DNA of 64,000 bases from assembly GCA_958295685.1 (NCBI GenBank), contig OY282365.1:930001-994000 (forward strand). The letters run 5' to 3'. Below the pieces are notes generated by a model. That model was not told the origin of the DNA and did no database searches. It saw only the letters and a program-made list of their open reading frames with translations. The stretch is from an uncultured Dehalococcoidia bacterium. Lineage in GTDB: Bacteria > Chloroflexota > Dehalococcoidia > Lucifugimonadales > CATQGZ01. Shown piece after piece: positions 7,723 through 15,744 of this stretch (within the stretch, counting starts at the first letter, position 1; every line of letters begins with the position of its first letter). A program made the translations under genes and the position numbers.

Positions 7723-8850
7723 ATGGCTCAAGAACAGGCGCTCCCGATGGCCGCCGACGTCAAGGACGAGCAACTGGACGTTGCGGGCCCGTGGCTCCTG
7801 ATGTGGTGGCGCTTCAGGAAGCACAGGCTGGCGATGGCCTCGGTCGTCGTGATAGCCCTCTTCTACCTGGTGGCAATACTCGCGGACTTCCTCTCCAGTT
7901 CGGAACCGGTAACCACGAACGAACGCTTCAACTACGTGCCTCCGCAGACGATCCACTGGTTCGCCGACGGGTGGATTCGCCCATACGTCCACGACATCAC
8001 CAGCACACTGGACCTCACCACCTTTAAGAAGAACTACGAAGTGGATACCGAGACCAGGTTCCCGGTCCGGTTCTTCGGCCGCGGTTACGAGTACAGGTTC
8101 CTGGGACTCTTCAATACGGATCGGCACCTGTTCATAGTCGAGACACCCGATGGTCATAGGGCTCCGTTCATCCTCGGCGGGGACGCCTTCGGCAGAGACC
8201 TCATGTCCCGGATACTCCACGGAACGAGAATCTCACTGACCATAGGTCTCGCCGGGGTCAGCATAAGCATCGTCTTGGGCGTGGCCCTGGGAGGTCTGTC
8301 CGGGTTCTACGGCGGAATCATCGACACGGTCGTGCAGCGGCTGATCGAGATACTCCGCTCGATCCCGACGATCCCTCTGTGGCTCGCTCTGGCAGCCTCC
8401 CTGCCCAGAGAATGGAGCATCACCCGCATATACTTGGCCGTTACGGTGATCCTCTCGCTGTACGCCTGGACGGAGCTTGCCCGTGTGGTCAGGGGCCGCT
8501 TCCTCGCAATGAGAGAGGACGACTTCATCATGGCCGCGAAGCTCGCAGGGGCAAGCGACTCCAGAATCATATTCCGTCACATGGTCCCGAACTTCGCCAG
8601 TCACCTGATCGCCGCCGCGACGCTGGCGGTCCCCTTCATGATCATAAGCGAAACGGCCCTGAGCTTCCTGGGACTGGGTCTGGTGCCGCCCGCAATCAGC
8701 TGGGGCGTGCTGCTCAAGTCGGCCCAGAATGTGCAGACAGTGGCGCTGTATCCCTGGCTCATGCTGATCGCGGTGCCGGTGATCGTGGCCGTGCTGGCAT
8801 TCAACTTCGTGGGGGACGGCCTCAGAGACGCCGCAGACCCCTACGGATAG
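7723..8850 (+). CDS. ABC transporter permease, DppC/OppC family
   Basis: Starts at ATG 7723 (MAQEQALPM), chosen over GTG 7678 because TTGGAGGG lies about 10 nt upstream. The protein has 375 residues. Helix 1 is near residues 40-60. It is followed by a periplasmic insert of roughly 110 residues (SSEPVTTNERF to FILGGDAFGRD), then the binding-protein-dependent permease domain with AFGRDLMSRILHG, the EAA loop (AAKLAGASDSRIIFRHMVPN) and the FLGLGL segment. It forms the heterodimer partner of a DppB-type subunit. It is the only DppC in the window although there are three DppB copies. Confidence 0.92.
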   Translation: MAQEQALPMAADVKDEQLDVAGPWLLMWWRFRKHRLAMASVVVIALFYLVAILADFLSSSEPVTTNERFNYVPPQTIHWFADGWIRPYVHDITSTLDLTTFKKNYEVDTETRFPVRFFGRGYEYRFLGLFNTDRHLFIVETPDGHRAPFILGGDAFGRDLMSRILHGTRISLTIGLAGVSISIVLGVALGGLSGFYGGIIDTVVQRLIEILRSIPTIPLWLALAASLPREWSITRIYLAVTVILSLYAWTELARVVRGRFLAMREDDFIMAAKLAGASDSRIIFRHMVPNFASHLIAAATLAVPFMIISETALSFLGLGLVPPAISWGVLLKSAQNVQTVALYPWLMLIAVPVIVAVLAFNFVGDGLRDAADPYG

Positions 8851-8866
8851 CAGAGGGACTCCCATA

Positions 8867-9916
8867 ATGACAGACACTCGAGACTCCGCCCTCCTGTCGA
8901 TAAACGGCCTGAAGGTCCACTACCCGACGGACGAAGGGGTCGTCAAAGCCCTCGACGGCGTGAGCTTGGACATCCTCCCGGGCCAGACTCTCGGAGTCGT
9001 GGGCGAGAGCGGCTGCGGGAAGAGCACCATCGGCAGGGCGATCCTCCAGATATTGGACAAGCCCGGGCGCGTGGTTGACGGTGAGATGATGTGGAACGCT
9101 CGGGAAAGCGGCGGCCAAACGCTGGACATCGCCATCCAGAACCCGGACGGACACGAGATGCGCGCCATGCGGGGCGGCGACGTTGCCATGGTGTTCCAAG
9201 AGCCGATGACGTCGTTCAGCCCTATTCACACCATCGGCAACCAGATGTCCGAGGCCATACTGCTTCATCAGGACAAGACCCCGGCAGAGGCCAGGGAGTG
9301 GTCGATCGAGCTGATGAACATGGTGGGCATACCCAACGCGCCGCAGCGATTCCACGAGTACTCATACCAGCTCAGCGGCGGTCTCCGACAGCGGGCGATG
9401 ATAGCAATGGCGATCTCCTGCAGCCCCAAGCTGCTGATCGCCGACGAACCCACAACCGCGCTCGACGTGACCACCCAGGCCCAGATACTCGACCTCCTCC
9501 GCAAGCTCCAGGAGGAGCAGAAGATGGCGATCATGCTCATCACACACAACCTCGGCGTGATAGCCGAGATGGCCGATGCCGTGGTGGTGATGTACCTGGG
9601 CAAGGCGGTCGAGTCCGGCCCGGTCGACGACATCTTCCACCGGCCCAAGCACCCCTACAGCCAGGGCCTGCTCAGGTCTATCCCGAGCGTCCAGGCCGTG
9701 GGACACGAGAAGCTGCCGTCCATCGCGGGCTCCATCCCCCATCCGTTCAACCGGCCGTCGGGATGTACGTTCGGCCCGCGCTGCCCCTCGTTCATGCCGG
9801 GCGCCTGCGACGCCAGCGTGCCCCGCTACATGACGCTGGACGGGACTCGACAGAAGGTGAGCTGCTTCCTACACCACCCTCCGGAAGAGGTCGAAGAGGT
9901 GCCCTCGGATGACTGA
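8867..9916 (+). CDS. ABC transporter ATP-binding protein, DppD/OppD family
   Basis: A 349-residue ATPase with Walker A GESGCGKST near 46-54, Q-loop VFQEPMTSF, the signature motif as LSGGLRQR (Leu in place of the usual Gln/Glu) and Walker B LLIADEPTTALD. The C-terminal oligopeptide-transporter domain carries CTFGPRCPSFMPGAC, the cysteine pattern seen in DppD-type subunits. It overlaps the next gene by 8 nt, so the two are probably translationally coupled. It supplies energy for the importer on the cytoplasmic side. Confidence 0.93.
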   Translation: MTDTRDSALLSINGLKVHYPTDEGVVKALDGVSLDILPGQTLGVVGESGCGKSTIGRAILQILDKPGRVVDGEMMWNARESGGQTLDIAIQNPDGHEMRAMRGGDVAMVFQEPMTSFSPIHTIGNQMSEAILLHQDKTPAEAREWSIELMNMVGIPNAPQRFHEYSYQLSGGLRQRAMIAMAISCSPKLLIADEPTTALDVTTQAQILDLLRKLQEEQKMAIMLITHNLGVIAEMADAVVVMYLGKAVESGPVDDIFHRPKHPYSQGLLRSIPSVQAVGHEKLPSIAGSIPHPFNRPSGCTFGPRCPSFMPGACDASVPRYMTLDGTRQKVSCFLHHPPEEVEEVPSDD

Positions 9917-10955
9917 CTCTATCCCAGCAATGGACGGGACGATCCTAGAGGTCAGGCGCCTGACCAAGCACTTCCCAATACGCCGCGGCCTCCTCAAGCG
10001 CACGGTGGGAATGGTCAAGGCGGTCGACGACGTGAGCTTCGACATCAGGTCGGGCGAGACGCTGGGACTGGTCGGCGAGAGCGGCTGCGGCAAGACCACG
10101 ACCTCCAGATGCGTCCTCCGCGCTATCGAGCCGACGAGCGGCGAAATAGTGTTCAGAACGTCGGACGGCCAAGAGGTAAACGTCGCCACGATGCCCAACC
10201 GCGAGCTTCGGCCCCTGCGCCGAGAGATGCAGATGATCTTCCAGGACCCGTTCTCGTCGCTCAACTCCCGCATGTCCCTGCTGGACATCGTGGGCGAGCC
10301 GCTCCTAGTTCACGGCATGAACAACCGCCGAGAGCGGCAGGAGCGAGTGGCCGAACTCCTCAGACTCGTGGGCCTGCGGCCCGAATACATGCAGCGATAC
10401 CCCCACGCCTTCAGCGGCGGCGAGCGACAGCGCATCGGCATCGCCCGCGCACTCGCCCTGCACCCCAGACTCGTCGTAGCCGACGAGCCGGTCTCCGCCC
10501 TCGACGTCTCCGTCCAGGCGCAGGTCATCAACCTGCTCATGGACCTCCAGAACGAATTCGAACTCACCTACCTGTTCGTCGCCCACGACCTCAGCGTCGT
10601 AAAGCAGATAAGCGACCGCGTCGCCGTCATGTACGTGGGCAAGATAGTGGAGTTGGCAAACACCGAAGACCTCTTCTCCAACCCAAAGCACCCGTACACG
10701 GAGGCCCTGCTCGCCGCCGTTCCCGTCCCGGACCCGCGCGCCCGCAGGGATGACCGCAAGCTGCTTCAGGGCGAGGTAGCCAATCCGGCCAACCCACCGT
10801 CCGGCTGCTACTTCCACCCCCGATGCCCCTACGTGCAGGACGTCTGCAGGACGGAGACGCCGACGCTGACGGAGGTCGCCCCAAGCCACTTCGCCAGCTG
10901 CCACCGCGTCAAGGAGATCGAGCTGACCGGCATCAGCCCGGCGGGCGCGGCTTAG
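9909..10955 (+). CDS. ABC transporter ATP-binding protein, DppF/OppF family
   Basis: A 348-residue ATPase beginning inside the previous gene. Walker A is GESGCGKTT, the Q-loop is IFQDPFSSLNSRM, the signature is FSGGERQR and Walker B is LVVADEPVSALD. The DppF-type C-terminal extension has CYFHPRCPYVQDVC. Paired with the upstream DppD it completes a standard importer of binding protein, two permeases and two ATPases. Extra permease genes begin 87 nt downstream, an unusual continuation of the operon. Confidence 0.93.
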   Translation: MTDSIPAMDGTILEVRRLTKHFPIRRGLLKRTVGMVKAVDDVSFDIRSGETLGLVGESGCGKTTTSRCVLRAIEPTSGEIVFRTSDGQEVNVATMPNRELRPLRREMQMIFQDPFSSLNSRMSLLDIVGEPLLVHGMNNRRERQERVAELLRLVGLRPEYMQRYPHAFSGGERQRIGIARALALHPRLVVADEPVSALDVSVQAQVINLLMDLQNEFELTYLFVAHDLSVVKQISDRVAVMYVGKIVELANTEDLFSNPKHPYTEALLAAVPVPDPRARRDDRKLLQGEVANPANPPSGCYFHPRCPYVQDVCRTETPTLTEVAPSHFASCHRVKEIELTGISPAGAA

Positions 10956-11042
10956 CCGCAGCAGTCATCCCCGCAGGCGGTATACGAGGCATGGCTGAAT
11001 AGAGACCACGGCGGTGATTCCGAGTAGAACGGACAGGGCGAG

Positions 11043-12047
11043 ATGATAGCCTTCCTGATACGGCGAACGATGCTTGCGGGTCTCACGACCTTCGCCATAT
11101 CCATACTCGCGTTCCTCGCCATACAGCTTCCCCCAGGCGACTTCGCCTCCTCGTACGTCGAGAACCTCCTCGGCGGCTCGTTCTTCAACACCGCCGGAGT
11201 CCTGGGAGAAGCGGCGGTCGAACAGCAACTCCGGGAAGACCTGGGCCTCGACCGCCCGCTGGTCGTCCAGTACGCGAAATGGGCCATTCGCGTGGTGCGC
11301 CTCGACTTCGGAGTCTCCATAGAGCACGGACTCAAGATCACCGAAGTGGTGGGACAGCGGCTGCTCAACACGATCCTGCTGGCGGTTGGCACCATCCTGT
11401 TCACCTGGGTGCTGGCCATCCCCATAGGCATCTACTCCGCCGTGAAGCACAACACGCCCGCCGACTACGGAGTGACGTTCGTGGGATTCCTCGGCCTCGC
11501 CATCCCTGACTTCCTGCTCGGCCTCGCCCTGCTGTGGATAGGATTCGCATACTTCGACATCAGCATCGGCGGCCTCTACTCGACCGAGTACATCAACGCG
11601 CCCTGGAGCTTCGACAAGTTCATAGACCTGCTCAAGCACCTCTGGGTGCCAGCCATCGTCCTGGGAACCGCGGGCACCGCAGGCCTGATAAGGATCCTGC
11701 GGAATAACCTGCTGGACGAACTCGCAAAGCCCTACGTGGTCGCCGCGCGCGCCAGGGGCGTCCCAGAGTGGAAGCTGATATTGAAGTACCCCGTGCGGAT
11801 GGCCCTGAACCCGTTCATCTCCACCCTCGGCTACCTGCTGCCGTTCCTCCTGTCGGGCAGCGTGATCGTCTCCGTCGTGCTGAGCCTCCCCACGCTCGGA
11901 CCGACGCTGCTCAAGGCGCTTCTCGGAGAGGACCTCTACCTCGCCTCGTCCATAGTGTTGATGCTCGGCGTCCTGACCGTCATAGGCACGCTGCTGTCAG
12001 ACATCCTGCTGGCCCTGTTCGACCCCCGGATCAAGCTGGAAGGATGA
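11043..12047 (+). CDS. ABC transporter permease, DppB/OppB family (copy 2)
   Basis: A 334-residue DppB-type permease (MIAFLIRRTMLAGLTTFAI). The N-terminal third differs clearly from copy 1, while the part from about residue 115 onward is nearly identical to it at both DNA and protein level, and the 3' third also closely resembles copy 3. It has the EAA loop ARARGVPEWKLILKYPVRMAL and ends DILLALFDPRIKLEG. No DppC partner follows, so it may be an alternative subunit or a source for recombination. The start is preceded by CAGGGCGAG. Confidence 0.9.
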   Translation: MIAFLIRRTMLAGLTTFAISILAFLAIQLPPGDFASSYVENLLGGSFFNTAGVLGEAAVEQQLREDLGLDRPLVVQYAKWAIRVVRLDFGVSIEHGLKITEVVGQRLLNTILLAVGTILFTWVLAIPIGIYSAVKHNTPADYGVTFVGFLGLAIPDFLLGLALLWIGFAYFDISIGGLYSTEYINAPWSFDKFIDLLKHLWVPAIVLGTAGTAGLIRILRNNLLDELAKPYVVAARARGVPEWKLILKYPVRMALNPFISTLGYLLPFLLSGSVIVSVVLSLPTLGPTLLKALLGEDLYLASSIVLMLGVLTVIGTLLSDILLALFDPRIKLEG

Positions 12048-12108
12048 ACGCGGCGATGCAGCCATACACCCAAAGCCGGGACTGAGAGGCGGCGCTTACG
12101 GTGCGGCA

Positions 12109-13107
12109 ATGACAATCTTCCTTGTACGGCGGACACTGATCGCGTTCCTGACCACCTTCGTCATCTCCATCATCGCGTTCCTCGCCATACAGCTTCCCCC
12201 TGGCGACTTCGCCTCCGTCTACATCCAAAACCTGATCGGCGGCCCCACCGCGCCCTCGACGGTAGGCAATCTGGTCCTCGAGGAGCAGCTACGCGCCGAG
12301 TTGGGCCTCGACCAGCCACAAGTGGTCCAGTACGCCAAGTGGATATGGCGCACGGTGCGCCTCGACTTCGGCACGTCGATAGAGCACAGCGTCAAGATCA
12401 GCGAAGTGATCGGACAGCGGCTGGTGAACACGGTCTTCCTGGCGCTCGGCACCATCATATTCACCTGGGTGCTGGCGGTCCCCATAGGCATATACTCCGC
12501 CGTGAAGCACAACAGCCCCACCGACTACACGGTGACGTTCGTGGGATTCCTCGGACTAGCCGTCCCAGACTTCCTGCTCGCGCTCAGCCTGCTCTGGATA
12601 GGGTTCACCTACTTCGACATCAGCATCGGCGGCCTCTACTCCCCAGAGTACCTGGAGGCGTCCTGGAGCTTCGGCAAGTTCGTCGACCTGCTCAAGCACC
12701 TCTGGATACCCGCCATCGTCCTGGGCACCGCGGGCACCGCGGGCCTGATAAGAATTCTGCGAAACAACCTGCTGGACGAACTCGCAAAGCCCTACGTGGT
12801 CGCCGCGCGCGCCAGGGGCGTCCCAGAGTGGAAGCTGATACTGAAGTACCCCGTGCGGATGGCGCTGAACCCGTTCATCTCCACCCTCGGATACCTGCTG
12901 CCGTTCCTCCTGTCGGGCAGCGTGATCGTCTCGGTGGTGCTGAGCCTCCCCACGCTCGGACCGACGCTGCTGAGAGCGTTGATCGTAGAGGACCTCTACC
13001 TCGCCTCGACGATAGTGTTGATGCTCGGCGTCCTGACCGTGATCGGCACGCTGCTGTCCGACATCATGTTGGTCGTGTTCGACCCGCGCATCAAAATAGC
13101 CGAGTAG
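12109..13107 (+). CDS. ABC transporter permease, DppB/OppB family (copy 3)
   Basis: A 332-residue DppB-type permease in tandem with copy 2 (61-nt gap). It has the same fold and motifs (LPPGDFA near 30, ARARGVPEWKLILKYPVRMAL, FDPRIKIAE at the C-terminus). The middle section is more diverged (YTVTFVGF, SPEYLEASWSFGKF), and the last third is again nearly identical to copy 2. It is the last gene of the rightward run and converges on the sulfur-related operon at 13144. Confidence 0.9.
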   Translation: MTIFLVRRTLIAFLTTFVISIIAFLAIQLPPGDFASVYIQNLIGGPTAPSTVGNLVLEEQLRAELGLDQPQVVQYAKWIWRTVRLDFGTSIEHSVKISEVIGQRLVNTVFLALGTIIFTWVLAVPIGIYSAVKHNSPTDYTVTFVGFLGLAVPDFLLALSLLWIGFTYFDISIGGLYSPEYLEASWSFGKFVDLLKHLWIPAIVLGTAGTAGLIRILRNNLLDELAKPYVVAARARGVPEWKLILKYPVRMALNPFISTLGYLLPFLLSGSVIVSVVLSLPTLGPTLLRALIVEDLYLASTIVLMLGVLTVIGTLLSDIMLVVFDPRIKIAE

Positions 13108-13143
13108 GAGCAGCCGCCGGAGCGGACGGCTCCTCGGCGCGCC

Positions 13144-14655
13144 TCATCCGGTCCCGAGCAGATTCCGCGCCTCGACGATCACCCTGAGCTTGGACTCGGC
13201 GGCCCTGGATGAAGCGACGGGATTGTCCGCGAACGTGGCAAACCCGCAATCCGGCGTGAGCAGGACGCGCTCCGCGCCGAAAAGGTCTATCGCGTACGCT
13301 ATCCGCCCGCGGACATCCTCGACCCTCTCGACCGTGTCGAGCTTCTGATTGACCACCCCGACGCCGACGCGTCTGTCGTCCGGAAGGGCGCGGAGCACGC
13401 CCGCTTCGCCCGCGCGCGGAGTGCACATCTCGAGAAACAGCACGCCCACGTCGACCCGCCTCAGAACGTCGATCAGCGGCCGATAATCGCCGGAGAGCGC
13501 GGCGGACTCGTCGCGCGTCCAGTTGCCCCGGCAGACGTGCAGCGCCAGACGCTCCGACGGGAGACCGCTGACGACCTCGTTGAGCAGATCGACCGCGAAG
13601 TCGAGCTCCGGCGCAGGCTCGAGTTTCTCGCTCAACGCGCCGCACATGAAGCTGCGGCTTCCGACCGCGCTCCCGAAGACGACCTCCGTGAGAACCGGCT
13701 CGTCGAACTGCACAAGCGCCGCGCCGGACGCGAGGAGAAAATGCGCCTCTTCGCGCAAGACGCGGACGACGTCGCGCGCCAGATCGTCGCGGGTCACGTA
13801 GGGGCTGTCCGTCAGACAGTCGAGCCACATGGTGCGAGTGAGCAGATAGGGGCCCGGCAGCGCGACCTTCACCGGCTTGTCGGCGCAGGCGCTCGCGAAA
13901 TCCAGCTCGTGGACGGCCAGCGGCCGGCTTCTCCCAAGCCTCCCGTATACCACCGGGTGGCGGACGTCTGCGGCCGGAACGTCGAGCGCGCGGAGCTCTC
14001 TCTCAAACCTCTCCGAGTCGGTGACCATCGCCGTCAGGTCGCTCAGCGGGATTAGCTGACAGTTGTCGAGCAGGCCGCCCACAAAGCTGGCGTAGCTGTC
14101 TCGCCGCTGCTCGCCGTCGGTCAGAACGTCAACACCCGCGCGAAGCTGGGCGGCCACGCAGAGCCGCACCGCGTCGTCCGCCGCAGCCTGGAACTCGGCC
14201 TCGTCGAGCCTGCCCTCCATACGGTCGTGCACCGCCCGGAGCATCCAGCGCGGCCGCGGCCAGCTCCCGATCCCCATGACGGACAGCGGCTCCACACTGG
14301 GGGCCGCTGCCGGCAGCGGAAGAGTCTCCGGAATCACGACGTCGACGCGGAGCGGCGGCGGCGATGCCTGCGACGGCGGCGGCCTGCGTCCCGAGAACGG
14401 ACCCTTGGAAACGAGATAACTGCGCCGGCCGCCCGTCTTCGTCCACGAGACCAGCTCGTTGCCCGTTAGGCGGCACCAGGCAGGCAGCTCGACCTCGACC
14501 GTCGAATCGGTAGACAGTATCTCCAGCAGGCCGCCGCGTTCCAGCGGGTCGATGTGCCGACGAATCAGGAGCAGCAGCCCGCCGCCGCAGTCGAGGCTGC
14601 CGCCATCGAAGCTGACGTCGGGCTCATGGGCGTGTCCTGAGACCGGATCCATCAT
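13144..14655 (-). CDS. Fusion: TusA-like domain plus MetE C-terminal-like zinc methyltransferase domain
   Basis: A 503-residue protein. Residues about 10-85 resemble TusA/SirA sulfur carriers, but the usual CPxP motif is CGGG; the PAWCRLTGNEL segment is shared with the separate gene at 15077. From about residue 105 the protein resembles the catalytic half of cobalamin-independent methionine synthase: GIGSWPRP, a GVDVLTDGEQRRDSYASF stretch, DEPVL, and a probable zinc site in LHVCRGNW (His-x-Cys), FLEMC (Glu) and TPDCGF (Cys). It would bind a thiolate at zinc and transfer a methyl or sulfur group. The true substrate is not known; full MetE is excluded because the N-terminal barrel is missing. 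Confidence 0.82.
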   Translation of the reverse strand: MMDPVSGHAHEPDVSFDGGSLDCGGGLLLLIRRHIDPLERGGLLEILSTDSTVEVELPAWCRLTGNELVSWTKTGGRRSYLVSKGPFSGRRPPPSQASPPPLRVDVVIPETLPLPAAAPSVEPLSVMGIGSWPRPRWMLRAVHDRMEGRLDEAEFQAAADDAVRLCVAAQLRAGVDVLTDGEQRRDSYASFVGGLLDNCQLIPLSDLTAMVTDSERFERELRALDVPAADVRHPVVYGRLGRSRPLAVHELDFASACADKPVKVALPGPYLLTRTMWLDCLTDSPYVTRDDLARDVVRVLREEAHFLLASGAALVQFDEPVLTEVVFGSAVGSRSFMCGALSEKLEPAPELDFAVDLLNEVVSGLPSERLALHVCRGNWTRDESAALSGDYRPLIDVLRRVDVGVLFLEMCTPRAGEAGVLRALPDDRRVGVGVVNQKLDTVERVEDVRGRIAYAIDLFGAERVLLTPDCGFATFADNPVASSRAAESKLRVIVEARNLLGTG

Positions 14656-14688
14656 GCGGGGCCGGCGGATCGATGTCGGCGAGACAAA

Positions 14689-15051
14689 TCAGTAGGTGAT
14701 GCAGGGGCTGCCGTCGGAGAGAAACTCCACCAGCTTCGCGCCGCCCACCATCACCGCCCCATCGACGAGATTGTTCTCGTCGAGGCCGCGCTTCTTGAAG
14801 CAGGGCGCGCAGACGTAGACCGTTCCCCCGGCGGCGGCGAAGTTGTCCATGAGCTCCCTCAGAGGCATGAAGCCGTCCTCGTGGACCCCGTCGGCATACC
14901 CCTTCTGCGAAAGTCGGACGCCCTCGGTGCTGAGAAAGACGAGTGTCTCCTTCTCCGATCCGAGCGCGGCGTTGGCCACGACAAAGGCCACCGTAGCCCT
15001 GTCGGTGTCATCCCTAGCGCAGGTCAAGCTGACGCAGAACTTGTTAGTCAA
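14689..15051 (-). CDS. DsrE-family protein
   Basis: A 120-residue small alpha/beta protein with the DsrE/DsrF-like pattern: SLTCARDDTDRATVAFVVANAAL at the start, a FLSTEGVRL strand-turn, and the conserved cysteine region VYVCAPCFKKRG near residue 80. DsrE-type proteins accept or hand over sulfane sulfur together with TusA partners. Here it lies between a TusA-like gene and the TusA::MetE-like fusion on the same strand, which supports a three-protein sulfur relay. Confidence 0.85.
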   Translation of the reverse strand: MTNKFCVSLTCARDDTDRATVAFVVANAALGSEKETLVFLSTEGVRLSQKGYADGVHEDGFMPLRELMDNFAAAGGTVYVCAPCFKKRGLDENNLVDGAVMVGGAKLVEFLSDGSPCITY

Positions 15052-15076
15052 GTTGGCCTCTCCCTTCAGTTTGTGA

Positions 15077-15334
15077 TTACCGGCAGCGCGTCTGTTCGAT
15101 CCAGTAGTCCGGGTGATCCGCGCGCAACAAGCGGCGGCCGGTCATGCGGCACCAGGCAGGCAGATCCTCGGGCGCGCCCAAGTCGCGGGTGGTCAGCTTG
15201 AAGACCTCACCGGGCCCCAGACCCTGCATCCGCAGCCTGAGCAGAATGATAACCTCGCCGCACCCCATGTCGCCGGCGTCCCACTCGTCAGCAGCGACTA
15301 CCCCCTCCGTCACGCTTGCAGTCCTAGCCTCCAA
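15077..15334 (-). CDS. TusA-like sulfurtransferase
   Basis: An 85-residue protein (TTG start at 15334; GTG at 15313 is the alternative and fits better if the promoter at 15335-15363 is used). Its core, DMGCGEVIILLRLRMQGLG, then KLTTRDLGAPEDLPAWC, follows the TusA fold, but the family CPxP is CGEV: the reactive Cys remains and the prolines are lost. It is the first gene of the operon TusA-like, DsrE-like, TusA::MetE-like. Confidence 0.78.
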   Translation of the reverse strand: MEARTASVTEGVVAADEWDAGDMGCGEVIILLRLRMQGLGPGEVFKLTTRDLGAPEDLPAWCRMTGRRLLRADHPDYWIEQTRCR

Positions 15335-15363
15335 GATACAGGGCCAAGGCCGGTTAGGGTCAA
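15335..15363 (-). promoter_or_regulatory. Candidate promoter of the TusA/DsrE/MetE-like operon
   Basis: On the minus strand TTGACC (15363-15358), a 17-nt spacer and TGTATC (15340-15335). It directly abuts the TTG start of the TusA-like gene, which would favour the GTG at 15313 as the true start. Confidence 0.45.
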
Positions 15364-15451
15364 CCGCCGAAGACCATCTAAATATACAGTGTCAGCTTCC
15401 CTTATACCTCACCGCGCATACGCAGGTCAAGCTGCTGCCCTGTGACCGAAA

Positions 15452-15545
15452 CTGTTCAGACTCTGTGAGACCCGAAAGGGGGACTCCAGAGGGGTTCTCC
15501 CATCCGGCAGGGGGCCTGGGGCACTCGCCACTGACCACTGTTCCC
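15452..15545. repeat. Interspersed repeat C, copy 1
   Basis: A stretch of about 95 bp beginning CTGTTCAGACTCTGTGAGA, with GGACTCCAGAGGGGTTCTCC, GGCAGGGGGCCTGGGG and CACTGACCACTGTTC. The same blocks recur at 50694-50880. No coding frame is convincing. It fills most of the gap between the TusA-like gene and the membrane protein. Confidence 0.75.
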
Positions 15546-15548
15546 CCC

Positions 15549-15554
15549 TATAAT
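15549..15554 (+). promoter_or_regulatory. TATAAT -10 box upstream of the membrane glycosyltransferase-like gene
   Basis: A perfect TATAAT follows a C-run at the end of repeat C. No TTGACA-like box is found 16-18 nt upstream. Similar lone TATAAT boxes precede several other genes here. Confidence 0.4.
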
Positions 15555-15744
15555 ACGCCTGCAAAATAAGACAGGTGCGCCTGCTTCTCCCACAGGGAGC
15601 CCAGACCTAATATCCCAAAGAGCGGAAGAACACCGCCGAGGTGGCAGCCAGCCTCGGCCGAATAGGATCACCGCCGTCGCGGAATCCTTATCCAAGCTGC
15701 GGGATGCCCCGCGCCTCTACCAAGGCGCCTGCATATGCCTGCTC

